Made by a program: the position numbers and the translations under genes. From NCBI GenBank assembly GCA_947476825.1, contig CANJRV010000017.1, positions 1 to 43,355 of the forward strand: a stretch of DNA of 43,355 bases. Reading direction: 5' to 3'. Within the stretch, counting starts at the first letter, position 1. Each line of letters begins with the position of its first letter. Below are positions 34,027 to 42,509 of this stretch, one piece after another. The DNA comes from Bacteroidota bacterium (GTDB lineage: Bacteria > Bacteroidota > Bacteroidia > Chitinophagales > Chitinophagaceae). The notes beneath the pieces are model-generated. The model worked only from the letters and a program-made list of their open reading frames with translations. It ran no database searches and was not told the origin of the DNA.

Positions 34027-35149
34027 GCTGCATTGATTTATACACTTCCATGACGGCCATTGCACAATTTTCATTGTTAAATTTTGCCGCATTTATTTTT
34101 CCATTTTTAATGATTTCAGTCCGTTTAGATTCGTCGTGCATTGCACTTTGCATCGCCATTCTTATTTCATCCACTTGTAAAGGGTTTACGCCAATAGCCG
34201 CATCTCCACCAGCTTCTACTAGGCTCGAACAATTGGAAGTAATAACAACGGTGCCACTTGCTTGCGCTTCAATTACCGGAATACCAAAGCCTTCATATAA
34301 AGAGGGATATACCAAGGCAATGGCATTTTTGTAGATCCATGGTAAAGAGGATTGAATATCCGCATTAGTAAATTTATCCTCCAGAAAAAAAACAGATTCC
34401 ATGATTTTTTCTTGTTGCAAATAGGCTACAACCTCCTCTTTATACTTTCCTCCTTTCCCAATCACAACTAATTGTATATCTGGTTCTTGTTTTAATATTT
34501 GCTGAAATGCTGCACAAATACGAGCTAAATTTTTTCGTTCAATAATGCTTCCAACCGACAAAAAATAACGAGGTGGCAATGGTATAGTTGGAGCAGATGG
34601 CTTTTTTATTTCTGCAAAAAATCTTTGATCACAAGACTGATAACAAACTATAATTTTAGCAGAAGGAATTTGATAAAGCTCTATCAAATCTTTTTTCGTT
34701 TGTTCGCTAATCGCAATGATTTTATCTGCAAACTGACAAGCTAATTTTATTTTTCTACGATAGATCCATCGATCTACAAATGCATATTGCTCAGGATATT
34801 TCTCAAAAATTAAATCATGAATAGTAACTACTTTTTTGACTTTACTGCGTTGTATGCCATAAGGCAATTCATGACTGAGTCCATGGTAAATATCGACTGT
34901 TTTTTCTATTTCCCCTACACACCAACGAGAGCGCCACATAGACGGAAATAATTTGGAGATAAAATGAGTGGGATTAATTTCGATACAATTTTTGGGACGA
35001 TCCTTAAACAATGAAGATGGCTTAGGATTGATTAAATAATATTGATGTTCTGCAAATTGAGTAGCCAATGAGCTAATCAAAGTTCGGCTATAATTACCCA
35101 AACCAGTTTGATTATGAAAAGCTCTTTTTGCATCAAATCCTATTTTCAT
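34019..35149 (-). CDS. Glycosyltransferase family 4 (GT-B, group 1)
   Basis: 376 residues from MKIGFDAKRAFHNQTGLGNYSR. The seven residues upstream (to 35170) are unlikely. The N-terminal lobe has the acceptor-side GLGNYSRTLI motif. The C-terminal lobe has FLSVGSIIERKNLARICAAF and the nucleotide-sugar E-x7-E motif in YPSLYEGFGIPVIEAQASGTVVITSN. It is a cytoplasmic retaining enzyme, probably mannosyl- or glucosyltransferase-like, used in LPS or exopolysaccharide assembly. The donor and acceptor cannot be read from the sequence. It is the first gene of a pair with Sua5/YrdC. Confidence 0.92.
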   Translation of the reverse strand: MKIGFDAKRAFHNQTGLGNYSRTLISSLATQFAEHQYYLINPKPSSLFKDRPKNCIEINPTHFISKLFPSMWRSRWCVGEIEKTVDIYHGLSHELPYGIQRSKVKKVVTIHDLIFEKYPEQYAFVDRWIYRRKIKLACQFADKIIAISEQTKKDLIELYQIPSAKIIVCYQSCDQRFFAEIKKPSAPTIPLPPRYFLSVGSIIERKNLARICAAFQQILKQEPDIQLVVIGKGGKYKEEVVAYLQQEKIMESVFFLEDKFTNADIQSSLPWIYKNAIALVYPSLYEGFGIPVIEAQASGTVVITSNCSSLVEAGGDAAIGVNPLQVDEIRMAMQSAMHDESKRTEIIKNGKINAAKFNNENCAMAVMEVYKSMQHE

Positions 35150-35375
35150 GTATTTTGCCTTGGGGCACAAGATAAGTAAAAATGCAAATAAACAACAAAG
35201 AGATGAGGGAAACGCAGTTGAGATCCTGTGGGGTTGAACATAGTTTTAGCACACGACAAATGAGAAAATTAGGACCACTAATTAAAATTAAACAACAAGA
35301 AATATTCGATTTTAATACCCTAATTGAAACCAGATGAAGGTTCTATTTTTCCTCTATATTACCATTGAGAATACC

Positions 35376-35383
35376 TATATTTG
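35376..35383 (+). promoter_or_regulatory. -7 box of the M42 peptidase gene
   Basis: TATATTTG, a perfect TAnnTTTG, 17 bp before the ATG at 35401. It supports that start over the in-frame ATG at 35365, which lies upstream of the box. The remaining 35150-35375 stretch shows no gene. Confidence 0.6.
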
Positions 35384-35400
35384 TCGCACAAAAAATTATC

Positions 35401-36507
35401 ATGGCAAAAGCAAAAACGACCAAAGCAAATAAAGAATTCTTCAGTCAATCTTCGATGGATTTTATCAAAACCTACTTAGACAATGCATCTCCTACTGGCT
35501 TTGAAACCAGCGGACAAAAGATATGGCTAGATTATATAAAACCCTTTATTGATACGCATTTGGTAGATCCTTATGGAACGGTAGTCGGTATAATTAATCC
35601 TGATGCACCTTTCAAAGTGGTGATAGAAGCACATGCTGATGAAATATCTTGGTTTGTAAAATACATTACCTCGGACGGCTTTATTCATGTGTGCCGAAAC
35701 GGTGGTAGCGATCATCAAATTGCTCCTTCTAAACGCGTGAATATTCATACAAAAAAAGGAATTGTTCGTGGTGTATTTGGCTGGCCAGCAATCCATGTAC
35801 GAACAGCACAAAATGAAAAAAAACCTGAGATAGAAACTATATGGATTGATGTGAATTGTAAAAACAAAAAAGAAGTAGAAGCTTTAGGCATTGAGATTGG
35901 TAGTGTTTGTACTTTCACTGAAGGATTTGAAGAAGGCAATCACGGCTACTGGATTGCACGCGCACATGACAATCGCATGGGTGGCATCATGATTGCGGAA
36001 GTGGCTCGTCTGCTGAAAGAAAATAAGAAGAAATTACCTTTCGGATTATACATCGTAAATTCTGTACAAGAAGAAGTAGGATTGAATGGCGCAACCATGA
36101 TTGCACACAGACTCAAACCAAATGTCGCCATCTGCACCGATGTAACACATGATACTGCCACACCCATGATGAGCAAGCCTGCACAAGGTGAAGCTACTTG
36201 CGGACAAGGACCTGTAATATGCATAGGACCAGCAGTACATAATATCTTGCGCGAACTGATAGTTGATACTGCTAAGAAAAATAAAATCAATCATCAACTG
36301 CAAGCGGTGAGTCGTGTTACTGGCACCGACACGGATGCATTTGCATTCAGCAACGGTGGTGTACCAAGCGCATTGATTTCTCTACCTCTTCGTTACATGC
36401 ATACTACTGTTGAAACGGTTCATAAAACGGATGTAGAACATTGTATCAAATTGATGTATGAAGTGTTGTTGAAGTTGACACCGAAGACTAATTTTCAGTA
36501 CATGTAG
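35401..36507 (+). CDS. M42-family aminopeptidase
   Basis: 368 residues from MAKAKTTKANKEFF. Metal and catalytic residues of the M42 di-zinc family are His78 and Asp80 (EAHADEISW), bridging Asp190 (AHDNRMGG), catalytic Glu224 with Glu225 (VQEEVGLNGA), Asp247 (CTDVTHD) and a late His in RYMHTTVETVH. The PDZ-like insert domain (about 85-175) is present. Known relatives are tetrahedral dodecameric aminopeptidases or deblocking enzymes, some misnamed endoglucanase M. Probably a cytoplasmic peptide-recycling enzyme, since no signal peptide is seen. The Lys-rich N-terminus is short and unremarkable. Confidence 0.93.
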   Translation: MAKAKTTKANKEFFSQSSMDFIKTYLDNASPTGFETSGQKIWLDYIKPFIDTHLVDPYGTVVGIINPDAPFKVVIEAHADEISWFVKYITSDGFIHVCRNGGSDHQIAPSKRVNIHTKKGIVRGVFGWPAIHVRTAQNEKKPEIETIWIDVNCKNKKEVEALGIEIGSVCTFTEGFEEGNHGYWIARAHDNRMGGIMIAEVARLLKENKKKLPFGLYIVNSVQEEVGLNGATMIAHRLKPNVAICTDVTHDTATPMMSKPAQGEATCGQGPVICIGPAVHNILRELIVDTAKKNKINHQLQAVSRVTGTDTDAFAFSNGGVPSALISLPLRYMHTTVETVHKTDVEHCIKLMYEVLLKLTPKTNFQYM

Positions 36508-36650
36508 CAGGGAGTAGTTAGTATTTAGTAGTTAGTAGTGAGATGGCAGTAGTTTAGGATTCGGACTTTGGAATTTGAATTTTGGGATTTGGTTTTAGGG
36601 CTTTGGAATTTGGGATTTGATTTTTGGAATTTTATAATTTGGGATTTAAT
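36508..36650. repeat. Low-complexity degenerate repeats
   Basis: First a TAGTAGTTAGTA-type stretch (36515-36540), then imperfect repeats of TTTGGAATTTGGGATTTG (about 36570-36655), which run into the N-terminal codons of the next ORF. No gene content of its own was seen. Confidence 0.7.
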
Positions 36651-37052
36651 TTGGAACAAATATTCAACATAGGTGATACAAAAACATTTTCAAAAGTAGT
36701 GCAAGAACAAGACATCGCTGCTTTTGAAAGTGGTACTGTTCATGATGTGTATGCCACATTTTCTATAGCGCGTGATGCGGAATGGAGTGGACGACTTTTT
36801 GTATTGGACATGAAAGAAGAGGATGAAGAAGGTATCGGCACTAGCATTACTGTGGATCATGTTAGTCCTGCTTTTATTGGAGATACAATCGTATATACAG
36901 CGGAATTTGTAGAGATTAATGAACGCCGAGAAATTATCACTACCTACAAAGCTTATTGTGGTGAAAGACTAATTGCGAAAGGAGTACAAGGGCAAAAGAT
37001 TTTAAAGAAAATAAAAATCGATGCCTTGTTTGAGGGGTTGAAAAAGGGATAG
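36651..37052 (+). CDS. Hotdog-fold thioesterase-like protein
   Basis: 133 residues from TTG at 36651 (EQIFNIGDTKTFSKVV). The longer reading from TTG 36624 starts inside the low-complexity repeat, so the shorter start is preferred, and the true start is uncertain. HDVYATFSIARDAEWSGRLFVLDM is the helix and strand of FlK/MaoC-like hotdog proteins, and HVSPAFIGDTIVYTAEFVEINERREIITTYKAYCGERLIAKGVQGQKIL is the typical second strand set. It could hydrolyse an acyl-CoA. The catalytic residues cannot be assigned with confidence. It is convergent with the TPR protein gene, with 23 bp between their ends. Confidence 0.75.
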   Translation: MEQIFNIGDTKTFSKVVQEQDIAAFESGTVHDVYATFSIARDAEWSGRLFVLDMKEEDEEGIGTSITVDHVSPAFIGDTIVYTAEFVEINERREIITTYKAYCGERLIAKGVQGQKILKKIKIDALFEGLKKG

Positions 37053-37075
37053 TAAAAATAGAACACATCTCTATT

Positions 37076-39115
37076 TTACCGCCCCATCTCCTTATCATCA
37101 TTCCCGATTTTAAACAAATAGAAACATAAATTTTTACCCGCATCATCATTTGTAGAATAAGTAAATTCATTTGGTGGCACAACAAATTCGTTATGGTATT
37201 TTACAGAATATTGAATAATTGGCAAACGGGCTTTTACTTTAAATTGAACATCCACATCCAAGGCATCTTCACTTGCATCGGTCACCCACTGTATAGAGCA
37301 AGATTTTAAGGTTTGCATAATTGCTTGCTGCGTTTCATTATTTTCATTGCTATGCAAACGCATGGGAACAATAAGCGTTGAGAATGGAATCAACTGCGGA
37401 TACATTTTATAACAACTTATTTTTTCCGCATTGGTTACGGATGTTTTATCCAAATGATTTTTACAAATCAGTAAGTCTGTGGCCACTCTTGCCAAAAATA
37501 ATTTTTCATAATCTATATCCAATTTTGGATCCTGCATTATACTTTCCAAATAGGTTTTAGCAATGGCATACTTCTCTTTCTTCATGTACAATTTTGCGAT
37601 AAATAATTTTTCATAACGCTTCACATTTTCTCGTTTTTCCGCCTTGAGTTCTTCTTGAAATTTGTCCAAAAAATAATTCACACTAAAGCCATCAATCAAA
37701 TACCAAATCTCATCAAAGGAAACTGTACTCTCTGTCGAAAATAAATTATAAATCACTCGATCCCGCTCTGGATTAGTTGCGAATTGGTTGATGATTAAAA
37801 ATTGTAAACTATATTTCTCCAGCGTTAATTGCGCCATCTTTTTTAAGGCTGCAGGCGAATACCACCAATCCTTTTGTAAAAATTGTATCGATTCTATTTC
37901 TCTAATTTTTATCAATAAATTCATCAAAGAAATACTAAAATCATAATGACTTTGTCCTAAGGTTGTACCAATATGAATTTCCTTAAACTGCTCTGCCCGC
38001 AAGGCATAACGTTTGGCAATGTCTATTTGTCCATCGTATAATAAATCACGCGTAAGTGCAATATTATACCAACCAAATCCAGGTGTAGATCCACTGAGCT
38101 TAATCAAATTTTTCAACTCTTGAATGCCAGCTTTTGTATTCCCTTTATACGCATTTATGATCGACAAATAATAATAAGATTCCTTCATTCTTTTATCGCC
38201 AGGATCTTGCATTTTCGAAATATCATAGTAATGTTCGGCTTCTCTAAAATTCGCTTGAATAGCACAAAAGGTAGCATAATTATTTTCCGGAAAATATTTT
38301 GTAGACTTTAATTTATCATAATAATAAGCAGCCGATTCTATTTTTAATTGGTAGCTATATAGTATCGATTTGTAATGCCAAACACTCGGCATTTTTTCGG
38401 CAAGATAATCCAAATTAAAAATGGTTTTATTGACTTGGGCATCTCGCTTTATTTTTTGCGAGCAGCTATCTAGCAGCGTATTTGCGTATTGCTCATTTTC
38501 TGCAATGGTGTTTTTCAGAAACGGATATTTCGCGCTTGTATAAAATCGATTTCGATGTACAGTCCAAGCTAAATAATTATAGGTGTCCATGTACAATTCA
38601 TCTTGCAAATCATTTTTTTTACATTGTTGCAATAGCCCCCAAACCTTACTCGGATTTTCCATATTACTATAACATTGCATCAATGCAAATGCCATATAAT
38701 CCCAGTCACGATGATATTTCATGATGGTAACATAGGTTTGTACATCGGTAGTTCTTGTTTGTAATTGGGCATAAAAATCCTTCTGCAATAATTGCATGGC
38801 TTTCTCTAATTGTTGTGCTGCCACATCATATCCTCGATAGTCGGCGGCATGATCAAATTTGTAGGTGCCTTCGAGCATCCAACCAACATAATAGGTGCTA
38901 TCAATTCTTTTAAATTCTCGACCTTGCGGCAATGCTTCTTTGCTGGTGTAGGTTATCCCAACTCGCTTGGCATCAATTTCAAAACGGCGCGATTCTTTAG
39001 ACTGTGCAAAACCAAATATTGGCAAACAAATAAAAATGCATATCAGCCACAAACCTATATCTCTATTAGATTTCTTTTGATGAATCGGTATGAATGGATA
39101 ATGTTTTTTCTTCAT
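37076..39115 (-). CDS. Exported TPR-like helical-repeat protein
   Basis: 679 residues. The basic N-terminus is followed by a signal or anchor helix (about 20-37, ending FGFAQ). The rest is mostly helical with scattered TPR-like pairs, for example PENNYATFCAIQANFREAEHYYDISKMQDPGDKRMKESYYYLSIINAYKGNTKAGIQELKNLIKLSG. The C-terminal 100 residues look beta-rich (VDVQFKVKARLPIIQYSVKYHNEF). No enzymatic motif and no T9SS tail, so it is likely periplasmic. Function not recognised. The gene stands alone on the minus strand between the hotdog gene and the yebC repeat region. Confidence 0.8.
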   Translation of the reverse strand: MKKKHYPFIPIHQKKSNRDIGLWLICIFICLPIFGFAQSKESRRFEIDAKRVGITYTSKEALPQGREFKRIDSTYYVGWMLEGTYKFDHAADYRGYDVAAQQLEKAMQLLQKDFYAQLQTRTTDVQTYVTIMKYHRDWDYMAFALMQCYSNMENPSKVWGLLQQCKKNDLQDELYMDTYNYLAWTVHRNRFYTSAKYPFLKNTIAENEQYANTLLDSCSQKIKRDAQVNKTIFNLDYLAEKMPSVWHYKSILYSYQLKIESAAYYYDKLKSTKYFPENNYATFCAIQANFREAEHYYDISKMQDPGDKRMKESYYYLSIINAYKGNTKAGIQELKNLIKLSGSTPGFGWYNIALTRDLLYDGQIDIAKRYALRAEQFKEIHIGTTLGQSHYDFSISLMNLLIKIREIESIQFLQKDWWYSPAALKKMAQLTLEKYSLQFLIINQFATNPERDRVIYNLFSTESTVSFDEIWYLIDGFSVNYFLDKFQEELKAEKRENVKRYEKLFIAKLYMKKEKYAIAKTYLESIMQDPKLDIDYEKLFLARVATDLLICKNHLDKTSVTNAEKISCYKMYPQLIPFSTLIVPMRLHSNENNETQQAIMQTLKSCSIQWVTDASEDALDVDVQFKVKARLPIIQYSVKYHNEFVVPPNEFTYSTNDDAGKNLCFYLFKIGNDDKEMGR

Positions 39116-39244
39116 TAGGATAGCTTGTAATCAAGCGGCTACTATCGATTCAAAAGTAAGGAATATATTGTGAATGCAAGAAGGCAAGATAATTTTCCCT
39201 TTGTAAAATATTTGACGAACCAAAATAAATGGTGTGAGTTATCT

Positions 39245-39331
39245 TGGCGGCACTCACGCTATTCGTTCCAATCTTTTTGCTTCAAAGCAAGCAAAAAGGA
39301 TTTCCACTACTATCGTTGCCGCAATACAAAG
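39245..39331 (+). repeat. Dispersed GGCGGCA...TGCCGC palindromic element, copy D
   Basis: From TTGGCGGCACTCACGC to GTTGCCGCAATACA, with the central stem CTTTTTGCTT / AAGCAAAAAG intact. It lies in the 39116-39466 gap, where no gene was found; apparent codons of a long ORF reading into yebC come from this repeat. Confidence 0.82.
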
Positions 39332-39466
39332 CATCTAATAATCTTCTGTTTCATTACCTGTTTAGTTTCGCCAAATATTTTTACTATTTGCATGTTGAAA
39401 AAACCAGTAAAAATAGAATCATATTTTTTACTTAAATTCGCCTCCTTAAATAAAAGGATTCTAATC

Positions 39467-40177
39467 ATGGGAAGAATATTTGAAGTACGTAAGTCGGCAA
39501 TGTTTGCACGATGGGATAAGATGGCAAAGAACTTTACACGTATCGGTAAAGAAATTGCAATTGCTGTAAAAGCAGGTGGACCAGACCCAGATACTAACTC
39601 TGCCTTGCGCCGTTGTTACGCCAATGCGAAATCTGTGAACATGCCTAAAGACCGTGTAGAAGCTGCTATCAAACGTGCTACAGGTAAGGATTTGGTGGAT
39701 TATGAAGAATTGGTGTATGAAGGTTTTGGACCACATGGTGTTGCTATTTTAGTGGAATCAGCAACCGACAATGGCACTAGAACTGTTGCTAATATTCGCG
39801 CGGCATTCAACAAAGGTGGAGGCACCATGGGCAATAGTGGATCTGTTGCATTTTTATTTACACGTATGGGTGAATTCAAATTAAAAAATGAAGGCATCGA
39901 TATGGATGAATTAGAATTGGAAGGCATTGATTTTGGGATGGAAGAAATTGGTGAAGATGCGGATGGCAATATTATCATACGTACTGGCTTCAACGATTTT
40001 GGTAATATGAGTGATTTTTTGGAAAAGAAAAATATAACGCCAATTGAATCTACTTTAACCCGTATTCCGATGACCACCGTAGAACTCAATGACGAGCAAT
40101 CAAAAGAAGTATTGGAATTGGTGGATAGATTAGAACAAGATGATGATGTGCAAAAAGTATATCATAATTTGAAGTAA
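39467..40177 (+). CDS. YebC/PmpR-family regulator of translation or transcription
   Basis: 236 residues from MGRIFEVRKSAMFARWDKMAK, the usual start. The in-frame ORF extends 99 codons upstream, but that part is the copy D repeat and has no protein features. Motifs are RIGKEIAIAVKAGGPDPDTNSALRRCYANAKSVNMPKDRVEAAIKRATG, YEGFGPHGVAILVESATDNGTRTVANIRAAFNKGGGTMGNSGSVAFLF and a C-terminal acidic domain. Some members were described as transcription regulators. More recent work on family members links them to relief of ribosome stalling at proline stretches. Cytoplasmic, single gene. Confidence 0.95.
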   Translation: MGRIFEVRKSAMFARWDKMAKNFTRIGKEIAIAVKAGGPDPDTNSALRRCYANAKSVNMPKDRVEAAIKRATGKDLVDYEELVYEGFGPHGVAILVESATDNGTRTVANIRAAFNKGGGTMGNSGSVAFLFTRMGEFKLKNEGIDMDELELEGIDFGMEEIGEDADGNIIIRTGFNDFGNMSDFLEKKNITPIESTLTRIPMTTVELNDEQSKEVLELVDRLEQDDDVQKVYHNLK

Positions 40178-40191
40178 GGATGCAGGGGCAA

Positions 40192-40220
40192 ACCTATAAG
40201 GTTTCAAAAACTTTATAGGT
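40192..40220. repeat. ACCTATAAGGTTT hairpin
   Basis: ACCTATAAGGTTT (40192-40204), loop CAA, AAACTTTATAGGT (40208-40220): 13 bp with one mismatch. No T-run follows, yet it lies between convergent genes ending at 40177 and 40231, so it could be a weak terminator or a palindromic repeat. Confidence 0.55.
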
Positions 40221-40230
40221 GTATGGATCC

Positions 40231-41217
40231 TCATTCCCCAAAGTACTTTCCTTTCGCTAAATAATTGCTGACATAATCTCTTACCCCTTCTTCTATAATT
40301 TGAAAAGGTTTGATATAACCAGCATCCATTAATTTGGTCATATTGGCTTCTGTAAAATATTGATACTTATCCCGAATGTCCAATGGTGTATCTATAAATT
40401 CAATATTCTCTTTGACGCCCATCGCAGAAAAAATAGCAGATGCCAATGCTAAAAATGTAGCTGCTTTACCACTACCTAAATTGTATAAACCATTGTTCGG
40501 TTTATTGTGCAATAACCAATAGGTCACTTCCAACACATCCTTGACATAAATAAAATCACGCATTTGTCCACCATCTGCATAATCAGGATGATGCGAACGA
40601 AATAGTTTTAAACTGCCATTGTTTAATATTTGATGATAGGCGTGAAATACAACCGATGCCATTCTTTGTTTATGAAATTCATTGGGTCCATACACATTGA
40701 AAAATTTTAATCCATACCAATGTGGAGGCGCTTGATTGGTTTGCGCAATCGCCCATTTATCAAATTCATTTTTTGAAACCCCATACGGATTTAAAGGTTG
40801 TAATTGTTGGATGACAGAATGATTATCTTCATATCCAAACTCGCCATTACCGTAAGTTGCAGCCGATGAGGCATATATAAATGGAATCTGATTTTTGGTA
40901 CAATACTGCCAATATATTTTGGATGACTCTACATTTAATTGCTCATGAATTTGATAATCCATTTCAGTTGTATCTGTTCGTGCACCAAAATGTATGACTG
41001 CATCTATTTGTGCATTGGCTTGCAAAAAGGATCCAATTTCACTTCTTTCAATTTTAACGAGACATTGTATTTGCTGCTGATTATTTTTCTTGTCTTCTCT
41101 CGAAAAATCATCCACCAGATATAAATTCGTAAAGCCTTTTTCATTTAAAAAACGAGCCATGCAACTGGCAATAAATCCTGCTGCTCCTGTAATAATGATA
41201 TGAGATGATGTATTCAA
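40231..41217 (-). CDS. hldD: ADP-L-glycero-D-manno-heptose-6-epimerase
   Basis: 328 residues from TTG at 41217 (then NTSSHIIITGAAGFIA). The in-frame ATG at 41295 lies inside the transporter gene, and no nearer ATG precedes the dinucleotide-binding motif. Extended SDR fold: ITGAAGFIASCMA (9-21; last Gly of GxxGxxG is Ala here), HFGARTDTTE, YASSAATYG and the catalytic YGVSK (Tyr145, Lys149). FNVYGPNEFHKQRMASVVFHAYHQI and DGGQMRDFIYVKDV are characteristic of HldD. It epimerises ADP-heptose for LPS core synthesis in the cytoplasm. It begins 23 bp after the transporter stop, probably one operon. Confidence 0.92.
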   Translation of the reverse strand: MNTSSHIIITGAAGFIASCMARFLNEKGFTNLYLVDDFSREDKKNNQQQIQCLVKIERSEIGSFLQANAQIDAVIHFGARTDTTEMDYQIHEQLNVESSKIYWQYCTKNQIPFIYASSAATYGNGEFGYEDNHSVIQQLQPLNPYGVSKNEFDKWAIAQTNQAPPHWYGLKFFNVYGPNEFHKQRMASVVFHAYHQILNNGSLKLFRSHHPDYADGGQMRDFIYVKDVLEVTYWLLHNKPNNGLYNLGSGKAATFLALASAIFSAMGVKENIEFIDTPLDIRDKYQYFTEANMTKLMDAGYIKPFQIIEEGVRDYVSNYLAKGKYFGE

Positions 41218-41240
41218 AAAAATATTTTTAAATAAAATAA

Positions 41241-42509
41241 TTACATAATAATTCCTGCAATGGTTGCTGATAAATAAGATGCTAAAGTACCGCAAAAAAG
41301 GGCTTTTAATCCAAGCTTTGCTAAGTCTGCTCTACGCTCTGGTGCCAACGCGCCTATGCCGCCTATTTGCATACCTACCGACGAAAAATTAGCGAAACCA
41401 CAAATGGCAAAACTAACAATCAATAGACCTTTTTCAGAAAGTACTGGCAATGCATCCTTTACTGCAGCTGGGTTTGCGGTCAAGTGCGAAAATGCTACAA
41501 ATTCATTCACCACCAATTTTTGTCCCAGTAAAGTAGATACATTATTTAAGTCTTGATAAGGCACGCCCATTGCCCAGGCAAATGGATAAAAGAGTTTCCC
41601 GAATATCCAATCTAAGGTGAATGCAAAATCAAAATGACAAAGCACACCAACTTTTAATAATAAGAAATTGATGAAGGCTATTAAGCCAATAAATCCAATC
41701 AACATGGCAATGACATTCACGGAAATTTTCATACCATCAGCAGCACCATGACTAATCGCATCAATCACATTACTATATGGCGACTTCACATCCAGTTTTA
41801 CATTGCCCATGGTTTCACTTTCTTCTGTTTCTGGAAATACAATTTTAGAAATAACCAATGCACCTGGCGCAGCCATCATACTTGCTGCTAATAAATATTC
41901 TGCCTTTGCACCGAAGCTAACATACACTACCAAAATACCACCAGCAATACAAGCCAAACTTCCAGTCATACTTGCCAATAATTCACTCTTGGTCATTCCT
42001 TTCAAATAAGGTCGTATCATCACTTGCGCTTCCACTTGTCCTACGAATGCACTGGCAACATTACTCAATGCTTCTGCACCACTCACACGCATCACAAAAT
42101 TCATCGCTTTAGCAATGATGCTGACAATAAACTGCATCACTCTGAAATGATATAGAATAGCCACTATCACACAAACTAAAATAATAGTGGACAATACACT
42201 GAAACCAAAAATAAAAGTGGCAGGTGTTCGGTATGCAACACTCCCACCTTGAAAATTATCAACCATTATACCGCCATACACAAAGCCAGCGCCTTCTTTA
42301 GCGAAAGCTTCTATATGCGTCATTTGTTTGCCCAACCATTGAAAAATATTTTTTACGGCTTCCACTTTCAAGATAAGCAATGCCAATATCATTTGTAAAG
42401 TAAGACCGCTCAATACCAAACGAATATTAATTTTTCTTTTATTATTGGATACTAAAAATGCTAGCCCAAGTATGAGCACAAGCCCGATTAATCCGTGAAA
42501 TCTTTCCAT
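41241..42509 (-). CDS. Concentrative nucleoside transporter (NupC/CNT family)
   Basis: 422 residues, many membrane helices. Family motifs are GGIMVDNFQGGSVAY-like N-terminal gate, VSGAEALSNVASAFVGQVEAQVMIRPYL (core with the GQxEA motif), GSLACIAGGILVVYVSFG, and the C-terminal LLGQKLVVNEFVAF and ICGFANFSSVGMQIGGIGALAPERRADLA. CNT proteins import nucleosides with Na+ or H+. The pair with hldD is probably incidental co-transcription. Helix 1 begins at residue 5. The start ATG is 3 bp into an otherwise clear upstream region (42510-42600). Confidence 0.95.
   Translation of the reverse strand: MERFHGLIGLVLILGLAFLVSNNKRKINIRLVLSGLTLQMILALLILKVEAVKNIFQWLGKQMTHIEAFAKEGAGFVYGGIMVDNFQGGSVAYRTPATFIFGFSVLSTIILVCVIVAILYHFRVMQFIVSIIAKAMNFVMRVSGAEALSNVASAFVGQVEAQVMIRPYLKGMTKSELLASMTGSLACIAGGILVVYVSFGAKAEYLLAASMMAAPGALVISKIVFPETEESETMGNVKLDVKSPYSNVIDAISHGAADGMKISVNVIAMLIGFIGLIAFINFLLLKVGVLCHFDFAFTLDWIFGKLFYPFAWAMGVPYQDLNNVSTLLGQKLVVNEFVAFSHLTANPAAVKDALPVLSEKGLLIVSFAICGFANFSSVGMQIGGIGALAPERRADLAKLGLKALFCGTLASYLSATIAGIIM

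Noticed and set aside
39170-39466. A 99-codon N-terminal extension of YebC
   Set aside because: It is a translation of the intergenic region and dispersed repeat copy D. The family start is at 39467.
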